The notes beneath the pieces were generated by a model. The model was not told where the DNA came from, did no database searches, and worked only from the letters and a program-made list of their open reading frames with translations. Below, piece by piece: positions 22,489-36,175 of a stretch of 64,000 nt of DNA. Position 1 is the stretch's first letter. Each line of letters starts with the position of its first letter. Source of the stretch: Gamsiella multidivaricata. Its lineage: Eukaryota; Mortierellomycota; Mortierellomycetes; Mortierellales; Mortierellaceae. A program made the translations under genes and the position numbers. The stretch covers positions 1-64,000 of the forward strand of contig NW_026251749.1 in NCBI RefSeq assembly GCF_025024155.1, given 5' to 3'.

Positions 22489-25212
22489 TATTGTTCAAGA
22501 GGCTTCAATCTGAAGGAATGTCTGAATGAGATAAACAGCGTGGTCTGTGCCTTTGGTTTTGTTCGCCCATCCCTGTGCATTCTTTCCTTCTCTGCGGAAT
22601 AAAAAATATCTCCCTCCTTCGAAAATGCAGTTTACCGTGGCGGAAAAAAAGGAGGTCGAGGAGTCCATAAATGCAACCACGCCGAGTTTTTTCTTTAATT
22701 TACTCGATTCGAGTAACGAATGGATCTGACAACGGTGCCAAAGTACTTTTGAAAGCAGGTGCAACTGAACATGCTACAAACAGTGCTCCACATTTGCGCA
22801 TCCGATACTGGATTTATAGACTGAAAGTTAGAGTTGGCTGCCTTTCAACAGGACCACTTGTAGATGGCCCAATCGAGCGTCAAGCTGTGCTGAGTCCACC
22901 CAGATACCCTTTTTACCGCAACTGCATGGAGTTCCGCCTTTTGATGACTCTTGTCGTCCAGATTCTACTAAGTCAGGGAGAAGTACCATCCCTCGATACA
23001 GTGCGCACGCTTTCATCATCATTTCAACAGCACTCGACGACCATTGTCACTACCACGGTAGTCCAGTCTACCAGCAGGAGACCACATCCGCACGATCAAC
23101 CTCCCCCCCTCCACCAAGGAAGAACAGAGAGCCCGATCCTTCTCACACGAGTCCGTGTGTTGTGGATGTATGTATTTTATAGTGCTCCTGTATACATCCC
23201 GAGCAGAACATACCGTGTCCAGCCTCGAGGGTTGTCTCCATCAAAGTGGTTTTCTGCAAGCTGGGGCAACAAAACACTTTCTTCTTGCGATCGACCAAGC
23301 GTGCCTGTCCTTACACTTATCCTTACTTGCTTCTGCTGCCACGCCATGGTTTCATTTCTTTGGTAATCATGGCACACTTGGCAACAACGGCATAGATCGC
23401 ACTCCTTGTTTTCCGTCCTTCTCTCTTTCTGCCCTTTTCCTCTCTTCCTGTCTCTTCTTTTTATTTTTGCCCCTTCCCTTCCCGCCCGCTCACGCTCCTG
23501 TTCGTCTCGAACATTATTCGTTCCATCCTCCATCCTCCTTCGGTCAGCATCCTCACACGGACACCTCTAAACACCTTCATCACAACCCTGTATCGCCTCT
23601 AACGTCATCATAGCTTTCTTTGTAACTTGCTATCCCCTCCACAGTATCCATATTTCACCTTAGTTTGGCCTTCCTCCTTCGTCTTATCTTCCCCGCTGCA
23701 TCTCATGGCAGACGTTGCTGGTGCAGCGATCTTCACAGTCCGTTCACCACAATCACTTCTTTAAATATCGCATGGATGTCCTTGGATAGTCTGCTTCTCA
23801 TCCCTCTACTGCCTTCTTGAAATTTCAGCAACCGAGGGTCTCTCCTTGCTCATTTCCAAAGCAGGTAAGGCCAAAGAAACCACCTTTCACAAATTATTTG
23901 TTAGCCCCCCTCCTTCCCTTTTTTCATGGCACAAGCCAAGTCATAACAGACTAACAGACTGTCGAATGGGACGTGGCACTATATCTTGTGGCCATAAGCC
24001 GCTATCTTTACATGCCTCATTTTCAGGGACGCGCCCAAACCCGTCCGCAGCCCCCTATTACAGTCGCCACCAGCCGTTGTTTTCTCTCCTGTTTGACATC
24101 GCCCTGCATACTCGTCTCTTGAACATGAGCCCTTCACACTTCTGAGCTCCGTAGTTTTGATCTTTTCACTTCCACTCTGCCGGCGCATAGATCCAGGATG
24201 GCAATGGGCGTATCAGGCCGAACAACTTCCCTTCAGAAAGCGTTAACTATTCTTGCCTTGCTTCATCACTCTACTCGGTCCTAACTACTGTACTACCAAA
24301 GCCGAACTGCCTCCTTATGCATGTCGTTTGATTTCAGCGCTACGGCCCGCATCTCCAGCCGTGTCCCCATTTCAGCTTCAACTTGTGCGACCTTCATCCT
24401 CAAATTGCACATTACTACCATTAATCATTCAGGTCGGTATTTAAGATGCTCATTCCATAATCTAACCATTACTCACCACAGCGATTTCAATCCAGACGTG
24501 TGCTGCATTCACCGTTTTTGTTCTCGTGGTAACCCACTTTTTTTTTGTGTTTTATGTGTATTAAAGCAAGATTCCCTGTAACCCTTGCAATCTTTGCAAC
24601 CCTTCAATCTCTTGTCTTCCAAATTTTGAGATGGCCAATATTCTTTGCGAGATGCTTATGGTGCGACCTTTCTGAAGTTCCCATCATAAAGGTCTTTCTC
24701 TTTTCTTCCCGAGCGCCCCCTTTCGCCTCCTGCCGAGAATGTTGCAGCGTGCCCATTTAAATGAACTGGGCGAGCATGGAGGGGACTAGAATGCGCCAGC
24801 GAGGACAGAAAAGAATAAGGACTATGTCTGAGGGTGAAGTGCGCTCGCGTTGATTCGTGGTCGCACAAACACGTAAGAGCGCGCTCAGCAAGAGAATGGC
24901 GGGTTGTCGCGTCCTTCTTAGCATTATCCACAAGTATATAAATACATATCTACGTTCCGATGCATTGGCAGGCGTAGGATGAGTTGCTCCTCTTCCTTGC
25001 AGTACCGTGTACCTATCCAACTGTCGTTATCTTTTTTGATCATGCGGTTGTGCCTTTCTCTTATTTATATCCTTTATTGTTGATATGCTTACTCTCTTTT
25101 TTCTGACGTCTTTCCCTTTGTCTTCGCATCCTCACTTTCTCTCCTTGTGTGCGTTGAATAGACGCCTCTTTTTTGAAACCTGCCTGGAGGGCAGTACTAC
25201 CAAATCAGCAGC
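22489..25212. other. Long pyrimidine-rich leader/promoter region before the Rap-GAP gene
   Basis: 2.7 kb without a gene I can support. An AATAAA at about 22598 probably ends the M20 transcript. From about 23.4 kb the plus strand is dominated by CTT, TCC and CCT runs (for example 23405-23485 and 25100-25160), as in promoters and leaders of large regulated fungal genes. A 231-codon frame (22671-23366) has no protein-like features. Non-coding leader exons are possible. Confidence 0.45.
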
Positions 25213-28200
25213 ATGGCCGTGCCTCCAGGAACGTCGTTATTCTTAGGCCTGGTCTCTGGATCCAGTGCCGTCCTCATGGACACCGTGAACACCTCCTCAA
25301 CGATACTCCCAAAGCCTTCGCCTGATCCTAAAACCACAAACATCACACTGATAACGACGTCAACAACGCCTGCTGCAGCTACTGCGACAGTTCTCGCCAC
25401 CACCACCACCGCTACCACCACTAAATTCCACACTACGTCTTCACCCTCCTCGCAAATGACTTATCCCACGATGTATAGTTCTCCACCCTCGCCCCATACA
25501 GCCCATTTACAGCGGGACAACCCTTTGGCTTTAACAACTCCTGTATATACACAAAAGCCAGCTGCTTCAACCAGTAATGTGCCTGCACTCAGCAATACTC
25601 CAATTCCAAATAATCATAATAATGACCCTCTTGTCACTCTCGACATCGAAGAGGACAGCGAGAACTACAGTGGCTCTAAAGAACACTCAGATTTTGGCCA
25701 GAATCCAGTCTCTGCGCATATGTCACCCAAGGCTCCAGCAATCTCTGACCTCAGCACTCCTTCTGGAGGTAAGGCCTTCAGCCTATTTGGGATACTTGGC
25801 TGTAAAAATAATACACAGAGAAATATCAAGCAGCGCAAGAAAGATTCACACTTTGCTTTATTACCTTCAATATTTCCAGCGGTAGCATCAGATTCGCTAT
25901 CGTCAAGTGTATCTTTATCTTCACCGCATTTCGGAGACAAGGCAAATTTTCGTACCAGCTCGACGAATACCTCGAATCCACCCAGTTTCCATGTTGATTC
26001 GTCCTGTCCTCCAACTAGAATGCCCAAAAATCTCCAGAATTCGCATCGTAAGTCTCATCACTATCCTGTGGATAAAATTAGAAGCGGAGAAACCAAGGAT
26101 GGACACCATTTGCATCTGCAACAGTTACTTTCAAGGGCTGTCAGGCTCTCGCCCTCTTCAGTATCTCCATGGACACCCAAATGCGAGAAACAAAGGCGCA
26201 TGAGTGATATTATTACCCACCCACCTACCAGTTACTGGCAATCACCCTCATGCAAACTTCAGCCTTCAGTCGTATCTCAGGGCCTTAGTAGGGAAAGGAA
26301 AAGAAACGACTGGCATATAGTCAGTCTTCTTCTGCCCCGATTTATGAGTAAAAGAGAGGGCTGTGCACAATCAAGAGAAACCAATTCTGAAGCTCATCAA
26401 CATTGGGAAATGGATGGCAAGAGAACAGACGCATCGGAGGTGCTGTTGATCCCAAAGGTAGCTTCAAATGATCATCTCACACCATTCTCGATACAATCCT
26501 CATCTGTAGCCATCTCGATGACGAATAGCGATATCAATGTCTATAGCGGACAAAAGTCAGAGCAAGACGGCGATACCAGGAATGAGAACGACAAAAAATC
26601 GAGGTTTTTCCGTGTCGGCCGCAGTCATGGAGTAGGAAGCAGCGTTGGAGCAAAGTTTCTGTTAAATCCATTGCTTTTAATGCGGCGAGGCTCAAGCCAA
26701 ATGCAATCCCAAGAAATGCCGTCACCAAGCAATACGGATATCATGGAGTCCTTGGGCGAAATGCGTCCATATCACGACTCAAGGGATTCAGAGAGATCGG
26801 ATCATTATAAGCGCTTGGGGCTCCAGGATGTTCGCCATACTACCTCAACAGACGAAGATATTGCTGTAAACATAACCCGACAACAGAATGATAACACAAC
26901 CAGAAAGAATGCTATGTCACCGACTGCTGTTTTAGATATCAGTTTTGACCATGAGGTAACATACGACTCCATCACTGCACAAGGCTCGCCCATCGATTCC
27001 AATATCCCGACTTTAACCCCCGCAGCGATCGCCAGACCAACCTCGAGGCTTGGGCGGCTCGGGCGATTCAAGTTCCCTTCGATTTCAATGGGTGGCATTC
27101 AAAGGAGTAAAGGCTCAGGAGGGTCAAACCCAGCAGATACCATGCCCGACCCAGTGCAACTCAATATAAGGCGTGGTTCCCTATCGGCACTAATGGTCAA
27201 ACCATTTCGAGATGTCTCTGTAAGATATGCGGCCATGCACTTCTCGAATTCGGCGTCAACGATTGCCACAGCTAACACACCAGCCATGACAATCTTGGGA
27301 CAGATAACTCCAGGGAGTGACAGCTACAGTAGCATCAGTAGTAGCCATAATGGCCTTGATGCGAGCAGCAGCGCCAACAAAAAATCCTGGCAATCGCTTT
27401 CCGGGCTCTCGGACGCGAATGCTCATCATCCTCACCACAGTTCCAAGGCTGTTCCAAGTATGTACATGACGTCCAACCAACAGCCTAGCGCTGTTATGTC
27501 GAATGAAAGGTCATTCGCAGTTGTCAAGGATGCAGAGCACCACAACACCATTCCTCAGAATCATCGCAGCGGCATGAACAACATTTTTGGATCAGAGAGA
27601 TTTACGAGTAGCTCGAGCGGAAGCCATGGTCAAGTATACGGGCCCAAAACTAGCATCAAAAGCGGACATGGACCTCAGCATGCACACGGTTCTTCGAGAA
27701 GGACCGTCAGCGCTAGCCAGATTTTTCCCAACTCGATATCTGGGCTGGATGGAGTTGATAAAAATACCCCTTCGGCATCGCAAGAAGGCTATCAATCATC
27801 TGTATGCTATTTTCAAAGCGAGCGAGGAATAGAGCAGGCAGGTAGCGGAAAGGAAATCGAGCCTCGGAAGACAGAACTAGAAAGGGCTCAAAGTGAAGAA
27901 GAGCGATCGGTAGGGCGATACCTTTTTGGCAACGAACTCAGCAACATGTCCTTTGGTGAAACGGGCACATTTTCAAAGGCGACCATAGTGAGCGCAAATA
28001 TGGTGGAAAAAAGTACGAATACCAGAGCCGTATTCAAGTTCCCGGCAGCCTCAGCGTCCATGGATAAATTATCAGCATCAACGAAGCCAGGCGCAAGTTT
28101 CCCGTCCACAGCACAGGACTCAAATCCAGCATCCAATCAGCTAAATTCTGAAACCAGGCGCAAGTCAGACTCCTCGCTTCTGAATATAACAGGCTCTTCC

Positions 28201-31200
28201 ATATCCGCCTCATCAGGAACTGTCTTGGAGTCGAGAGTGCCGATGTCTCCAGTACGACGGTATTTCCAAGAGGCCACTATCGCCTCCGGGTCGGGTTTGT
28301 CCCTCAGAAACGTTACAGGGGCGAAGTCTGCGCTGACGATATCAACAAAGGGTTCATCGAGCTCGACTTCGGTTTCGTCAGTACCACTGTCCCCTTTAGC
28401 TATCGCCAACGCAAGGCTCAACAGGAAACATAATATATCGCTTGGCGAATATAAGTTCCCGCCTTCGTCATCTGGAACTTCAGTATCGCAATCTTCTATC
28501 CCACCAAAGCCCAAGTACTCCATGGCTGGGTTATCCAACAATAGCTCAATTCCATCCATCTATACTTTAAATTCCGGCGCATCTTCCTCCACCACCACAT
28601 CCGCATTGAACTTGGCGATGTCTCTCCCCTGTACTTCTGCAGCCACACCTAACATGTGTTTTGGGTCAAAGACCAACTCGACTGCCTCAGGACGAAATCC
28701 CGATATCCGCCATTTGGAACCCAGAAGTGCCGTTGCCGACTATACCCCTACCATCCATTACAAGAGGCAGCGAAGCATGTCACTGCAAGACGCAGATCTC
28801 TTGACAGCAGATCAATTTATCACCCTCATGCCAGATGACGTGTCGCCCAAACGGAGGTTTAGCTCAGAAGAAACCGTAAGTGAACGAGTTGCTCATTGAG
28901 GCATTCTTCAAAAATGCTCTTGCATTATTGATGCTAATGCATCGATTTTGGGGTTCTATTCTTTTTAACTATAGGTACCTGAAAACGCCTGGTACGGCAA
29001 CTCAAGAAGAAAGAACGTGCCACAACCAGACCCTGCAGCAACCTTGAGGTCGCTACTGAGTGCACTGCAGGTCAAGTGTGGATTAGTAATCCAGCATCTC
29101 GATGCCGTTTCAGTATCTGTCTCAGTTAGCCCCGCGAAGGACGTTGGAGCTGACATAATTACAGAGGCAATCGGCACTAACATGGCGACACATCAGAAGA
29201 CATTCCAGAACAATTCAAAGGAGGTTGATGTAGCAGCGAAACCCTCAGGGGGATCTGCAGTTTCAGCCCAAGGCACCGAGGGGAAACCCGAACTTCAGTA
29301 CGGAAACCAGTCATTAAACAAGGACAACAGAGCTTTGGTTGACGTTGTAAGGAAAGGAAGGCCACCGGATCAAGCGAGGGTACTAGAGAATGATCAGAAT
29401 GCGAAGGAGCGACGAGAAGACACCAGCGGACGAAATTATAAAGCACAGGATACGGACATCAGGACCGACATGGATGCAGTTGATTCCAAAAAAGATCTGG
29501 TCGAGTCTATAATTACACTATTCGATGAAGTGGATTACGCCATGAATCAGATGGTTGAGATCATGACCAAGTGCATCTCGACAGAGCAGCTTTCTAGCCT
29601 TTCCAAAGAGCTAGATAGTATGTGTTTTCTGGCCCAGCAGGTCCTTCATGTCGAGACAGATGGTGATCGAATGTCGGAGGGCCAGTCAGTAGGGCGTGAA
29701 GAGTCCGATAATTGTTCAGCCGCCAAGGCCAACGCTGCAGAGGGTGAGAAAGAGCTGCGTTTTAGTCGTACATCACTGGACCAAGGATTAACCACTGCTG
29801 GAATGGATACGGCTTCTACACCAGAAATCATTGGAGGGACAGGTCGTTTAGAAGTAGGGCATGTCAAAAATGACTCAGTAGATCAAACCCGCCTCGATGC
29901 AACTCAACCCCAACACAGGCCCCAGTACCGGCAACAATCGCAGGATATCAAGTCGAAAGGTGCCGCCGGGGGGTCAGGGACGATGCAGGAGATACAAAAG
30001 GAGACTGTCAAAAACTACGTAGGTGTAATAAGGTGATAACGCCCATTGAAGTGTTCTATGGTTGCCTGTGGCCATGCGGCATAATAACATGCGTCCTTTA
30101 TCTAGGTTCAAAGAATACTCTTGACAGCTGAAAGCTGTGTCAGTGATTACATGAAAACTTATAATCGAGTAAGAGAAAAGCAAAGGAAAATGCACGGTTC
30201 TATTATGTGAAAAAAGAGGAAATTGCTTATCCGCGTCATTTACGCCTCCTCCATTATTTCCGCTTGGACGATCTTTAGATGTTCGTGCTTCCAGCGTCCG
30301 GATACAAAATCGAAGGCTGCAACGATCTCAGAAAGATTGAGCATGCGCTACGACAGGAGCAGCCTCCTCTAAAGTTGGTTTCCATACCCATCGCAGCCAC
30401 AGGCACGCCCGAACGCTCGCTGTTGAGCCAGGCATCTGCAGTACGAACATCAAGGATTGCAGCCGGCGAAGAAGTTATCGCCGGCACCAGCGCCAATACC
30501 GATAATGAGGAAACTGCTTTAGCTGCTTCCTTGAGTACTGTCAATTTTATAGGTCATTCTATGGACCATGTTAAAAGTTTGCCCAAGTGCAAGGAGATAG
30601 GTGGAAGCACTGGAATGGCGGGAACTATCTCTTTGGTATGTCCGGCCGGCATCAATATGGCTGGCAGCTCCGGAAGCATAGGAACAGCAACTACAGGACC
30701 AGCCATGACCTCAGCTCCAGTGCCAGGCATATCCATGCTAGGTGATTACTCAAGGGAACATATGGGCCATGAAGCGTACTACTATCGTAACTGGTTCCTT
30801 GGCAAAGGTATGGCAACTCAGAGATGACAGCTGTCGAAACGCTGCATGCGATGTTACAGGCCTAATAACTGAATTCTATGTGTTTGCATGTATCAAAAAA
30901 TAAATAAATAAATAACTAGAACACCGAACGTTTGTTGGTCAGGTTGAAGGACTGGGCACAGTCATTATATCAATCATCAAGGATATGGTTGTGCCCACAG
31001 AAGCAAGACCGAGTACGCCTGGTAGATTGGCTCCCAGCTCGTCGACAATGGTCACATCAAACAGCGCGTCATCATTCGTGCCAAGTGAAGCGATATATCC
31101 TACGGTGCACATGAGACCTGAGATTGCCCGCTCAACCAACAGCTTTTACCCCGGCAGAGGCCAGCATCTCGGAAGTGGAGGAGGCAGCTTGATATCCAGT

Positions 31201-34200
31201 TCCCGATCGAGCTCAGAAGCTATGCGAGTAATCCTACCAGCGTCGACTGCTGTTGTCCCAGGAGCAGGAAGGTCAGATGTTAGGCCGTTTTTGACCAGCA
31301 TGAGCCATTCCTTTTATTGGACTGAAATCCATATATAACTGATATTCATATATAAGTAATATTCATATATAACTGATATTCACTGTTAAATCTTTTAGGA
31401 AAGATTGTTCGACCTTGGTAAATGGGTCAACCCCTCAAGCCGGTGCAACTATCGCCTCGAACTCCCAAAGAATACCGACCTCTAATGCAACATCGCCCAC
31501 ACCCACGATATTGTCGATTCAAGCATCCAGCTACAACAACAACAGTCATGTAAACCTCAATAGTGTATCTACGAATCATTCTACCGCTCCCCCGCGCTGG
31601 CAGTACCGCTGTATCTTGCGACAAAAGGATGTGGACAGCCTAAGAATTACGCTACCTGAGCCAGAGCCGAGTCCCCTCAATAACCTGGCACGTCGTGTTG
31701 GAAAACCGCAGTGGAAGACTATTCTCCAATCGATTCATCCCGCAATCACGCAGCAGGCCGCCTCCAAGCTGAAGAAGGTTCAAACCAATCCACATTTTGA
31801 ACGGGAGCTGGCAAAGTTCGATGAGACCATGCTTAGGTTCAATTACAAATTTGGCGTTCTGCTGGTCCATCCTGGTCAGACAAAGGAGGAACAATGGTTC
31901 GATAACCAAATGGCGTCCAGCACGAGATTCCAGGAATTTTTGGAGAGCGGTGTTTTGGGCCAGAAGGTAACCTTGAAGGGCTTTGAGCGTTTCTCAGCCG
32001 GGCTCGATACACGACGTAAGTGAATGGATCTGGAGCTCATGTGTATAGTAATAGACGTTTTCTTTTCGTAGCAGTCATTGCTCATGTTCGCTCGCTGACC
32101 GATTTTTTTTTTTTTTTTTTTTTTAATGACTGCAGTAGGCGAAGCGGGCGAATACTCCTACTATGACACCTGGGGAGAGGGGTTTGAGATCATGTACCAC
32201 GTCTCAACACTTCTGCCTCACAATAATGATGACAAGCAACAGATCCAACGCAAAAGACACATCGGAAATGACATTGTGTGCATCGTATTCGTCGACGGCG
32301 AGCAGCCCTTCATCCCCAACGCCATAAAATCCCAGTTCCTGCATATCTTTGTAGTCATTCATTTGATCTCACTACCCGACGGAACCAAAGGATATGCTGC
32401 CACTATTGCATGCGACGACCAGGTGCCAGAGTTTGGACCACCATTGCCTGACCCACCAATATTCAGGACCCCACAGGAGCTACGCGCATTTTTGCTGTGC
32501 AAAATGATCAATGGGGAGAATGCGGCGTACAAAGCTCCGCGACTGATCAAGCCCCATCAACGAGCTCGCTCCGGCATGCTGGAAAGTCTGGTCGCCAAGG
32601 CGAACTGTTTGACAAAGGAGAGAGATTCGGACAAGAAGTTGGCCAGGCAACAGAAGGCGATGGCAGCAACTACCTTAGGAACACCGGTGCAATCGACAAC
32701 CACTTCCCCAGCTACAAGCACGCCTCCTTTCAGTCAGCCTTCGATGTCGAACATTCCTGTATCGTCTACTCCATCATCAAATGCCGCTTCTCCATGTCAG
32801 ACCTATTCTTACTACAATAGCCACCGCCATGAATGTAGCAGTTGTCACAATCAACACATCCACCATTGTTTATACGAAAGAGACAGGTATCTTTGCCGCT
32901 CGATGACCGCTCCCGCAAGTTCATGCGCAATTGCGAACGACGAGAAGCAGCAGCAACATTTGCATGGTACCTTGAAAACTGGAAGTACGCCCGGACTGCG
33001 GTCAAGTCCCCGTAACTCCTTAGTGACTCTCGGTTCTGAGACAGCTGCATCCATTTTCAGAGCACGCCGAAGAGATTCCAACGCTGAGGGATCTCTTGCT
33101 GGCTTCCGGGCCAAGGAGAAGGAGCAGCAGGTTTCAGAAGGAGATAGTCCATACTCGCTATCGTTGTGTCAGCAACGAGATCGCATCTTCGAGGGACCTA
33201 AATATATCGAGACCCTTGTGTCACCGACGACTTCATTGCCATTACCGATCAAGACACCCAAGTCTGCGCCTGCTTTGAGGACGTTGTCGAGCCAGTCCGA
33301 TACACCCAGATATGGCGAGCAGTTCCATGCCTCAGGACAATGCGACTACATGTGCTACAGCCACTGCTCCAACTGTTCTTACCGCCAAAACGCTTGTGGC
33401 TGCACTGAGTCGTCCGGATGCTCAATGAATTGTTCGTCATTATCTTCCATGTATCTTCCAATGATGACGACCGGCCGACCTAATGAAAATACCTTGTTAA
33501 GGCATGAGGCTCCGCATCCGTACGACAATGGTCCGATGGCGCAGCGAACGATTTATGGAACTCCTTCGCCATCCGAGATGGCGTTTGCAATGAATCGAAA
33601 TGGTGTGTCGCATTTGGACTATCCACAAGTGCGTTCCTCTTTTGGGGATATCGAGAGGGCAACACCTACAATGGTCGAGAAGAAAGATAGCGATGACGTC
33701 CTTGGAATGAGTATTCGTAAGCTACGCTGATATACTTTTCTCAACTGACTGATGTTTGAGAGCCTGTACTTATACAGATTCACGTATTTAATCCAAATCC
33801 ACAGACAATAGCAAGGGTCGATCGAAGTCAGAATTAGATCTTCTGCTTATCACAATCCAAGAGGGTTTCAAGGAGACGAGTCCTAAGAAACTTGCAGCTG
33901 CGACTCAGGGAGTGCGCACCGTATCTTCCCCTTCCCACTCTCGAGGTATTAGTGGGCCCTATGAGACTCAACACCATCACGCCCTGCCGTCAGGAACTCC
34001 CCCTACACCACAGGCGAATGTTAGCACTATTCCAGTGAATGCTGCTCCGCCTCATTCGTCTATGAAAGGCCGTGCTCACAACTTTTTGACAACGCTCGTG
34101 AGACGACGAGCCAGCTCAAACGACACCTCTGCTCTTGGGCCCACTGTTCACCTCGGATCAAAAGCACCAAGCTCAACCCTTGGAAGCTGGAGCGAAGATT

Positions 34201-35717
34201 GCAGCTCTGGCGATCCATGCACATACCACCAACATTGTCATTATGTTCAACACCAACATCACCATCCCCAGTGTCATCATCAATGTCAGTACTCACGTCA
34301 ACGCATGAATACGGGTCCATCACGGTATCCTCCTCAAAAGGAAAACTCAACCCCTGTGCCCAGTCAGGAACCCCTAAAATTTAAAGAAGGGTACATCCTA
34401 AGAAACAAGACGCCAATACAGATCAACACCTCTGTTGCCATTGTTTCACGAAACTCGTGCCCACATCAATCTCAGCCGTCATTCGTGCCACCTTCAGCAA
34501 CGGCGGTTTCACCTTTGTCCTCCTCATCGCTTTATACTGCCAGCCCTTTGCCCTTGGCGCCTTTGAGGTCGAGTACTGGCACCAGCAGCGCGTTTAATGG
34601 CACGACCACGTCGCCACATTCTTTAAAGAGATTTTCGTCGAGAGATGCTCTCGGCAGAGTATCGCTTTCGAGCGATCGACGGCCAAGCGTGGAGGCCCTT
34701 GCACCTCCAGAAGCAACATCAAGTACGCCTCCAGCCAGCGCTATTTCGACATGCAGAGATGGCAATCAGTGTGCCAAGCATATCGAAGTGCTTGCAGGTG
34801 CGAGAGAGGGGAATTACGCAGCGACATCTTCTCGGCCAACAACTCTATCTTCAATCGCAACCCTTTCCTCGAACATGGTCGGACGCTCGGCCGGTATCGT
34901 AGACGTGAGTGATCAAGCTGGATGGAGGTTTTCGGAATCGCCATCGGCGTACACGCCCATGTCCTTGCGGCCGACGAATTCACAGAGCTCACTTGGATCT
35001 GCCTCGGCTCTGGGATCAACACCAACTACTGCTTCCGCTGCAGTCATGACACAGACCGTGTCGATGAACAAGACGGATTATTTGAACTACAAGCCTATTC
35101 CACCTTCGCGAGACCAGTTCATGCAGTGGCAGCGCCAGTCTGGTACTTATAGCGCACAGACATCTACAGGGCCCGTCTCGAACGCCTCGACAGCCGTCAA
35201 GGACGTGAGAGAGTATTTGTCGATGGAACAGCTGGCTCTGTGTGAGAGCCAGCCACTGATGGCGATAGAGAATGAGCTCGGTCCATCGGATACATTCACG
35301 TCGATTCCGTCGTCGGCCTCTGCGGCAACCACTGCTGCAGCCGCGGATGGGTGGCACGCTGAGGACATGGATACGTTGAGCACCGGAGTAATCAACAGTT
35401 GTAGCGATGGGATGTCGATGGATACCAGTAAGGTCGTGAAGCGAGCGGTTAGCGCGGAATCGTTCTTGGGCCGTGCGGGCAAATTCGCCAGGATGGCTTC
35501 TTTGCATCCAAGGGTTGTTGGACTTGAAGAGTCACTCGCGATACTTCAACGACCTGTTTTAAGCGATGAGTTTGTAAGGTCGAGGGGCTCAGATTTCGAA
35601 CTAGGCAAAGTGGTTGAAGGCCCAGTCAGCCTTGTTATCTCTGTTGAAGAGAAACAGATTTCAGACTCGACGGGGGAAGACGTGGAAGCTGGGGAGATTG
35701 GACGGTGTAAAGATTAG
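25213..35717 (+). CDS. Giant Rap/Ran-GAP domain protein
   Basis: Seven exons (25213-28875, 28975-30018, 30279-30807, 30920-31271, 31399-32015, 32136-33716, 33805-35717) close in phase to about 3,232 residues. Residues 1-1569 are Ser/Thr/Asn-rich and probably disordered. The GAP region begins near 1570 with MFVLPASGYKIEGCND, comparable to the start of Rap1GAP, continues with YYYRNWFLGKEHRTF and LGTVIISIIKD, is interrupted by about 180 low-complexity residues, and resumes at RWQYRCILRQKDVD (about 1929). KFGVLLVHPGQT, GFEIMYHVSTLLP and the catalytic helix QRKRHIGNDIVCIVF follow; its Asn2113 matches the asparagine thumb that drives GTP hydrolysis on Rap. The last 1,000 residues are low complexity with three Cys/His-dense clusters. 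It should switch off a Rap1/Rsr1-type GTPase. The donor at 31272 (AAG/GTCAGA) and acceptor 32136 versus 32139 are the weakest junctions. Confidence 0.85.
31330..31380 (+). repeat. Three tandem 17-base repeats inside a Rap-GAP intron
   Basis: Three adjacent copies of CATATATAACTGATATT, the middle one with two substitutions (AAGTAATATT end). They lie in intron 4 (31272-31398), just upstream of its acceptor. Confidence 0.9.
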
Positions 35718-36175
35718 CACTGATTAGTCCTGGACCGGAATCAATGAGTGACATTCAGGAGAGGGTGAAAGCTGGAGCGACTGTGAGACTTCCCAGCCCT
35801 GCGATTGAGCAGGGACCCCATTGAGAGGGTTTCTAGTTGCGCTCTGAGCCTTGCTGTGCAAGAGTGAGCGCTTATTGGCGAATGAGATTTCCTGTGTATA
35901 AAAATTAAGAGGTAGTCGGTTCAGTACAAGCGCGAGAGGTGCTGTGCCATCAGAATAAAATGTAATGAACCCCCATAGATTACAGATCAGAGGAAAATCC
36001 CTGCAGAGTGAGGAGTGTTCCTCTCAGGTCCACAGCCTTCAGTTGTATTTCAGACCCATTGTCTGGGATGCAATATATTAGCCTTCAGAGACCGTCTATC
36101 GAAAAGTTGGCGTCGAAAAATCCAGTGTTTCCACCATAGAATATTCAAGCGCCTCCATAGCTGCCTGAGGTCTAT
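35718..36175. other. Intergenic, 3' flank of the Rap-GAP gene
   Basis: Carries an AATAAA at 35954-35959, a fitting polyadenylation signal for the Rap-GAP gene about 240 bases after its stop. The remainder shows no gene. Confidence 0.45.

Noticed and set aside
22671..23366. 231-codon frame before the Rap-GAP gene
   Set aside because: Composition is that of translated pyrimidine-rich promoter DNA, with no domain and no splice logic; neither end fits a neighbour.
25213..28899. Complete 1,228-residue low-complexity protein ending at 28899
   Set aside because: A good donor (ACC/GTAAGT) precedes the stop and an in-phase acceptor at 28974 continues the frame towards the GAP domain.
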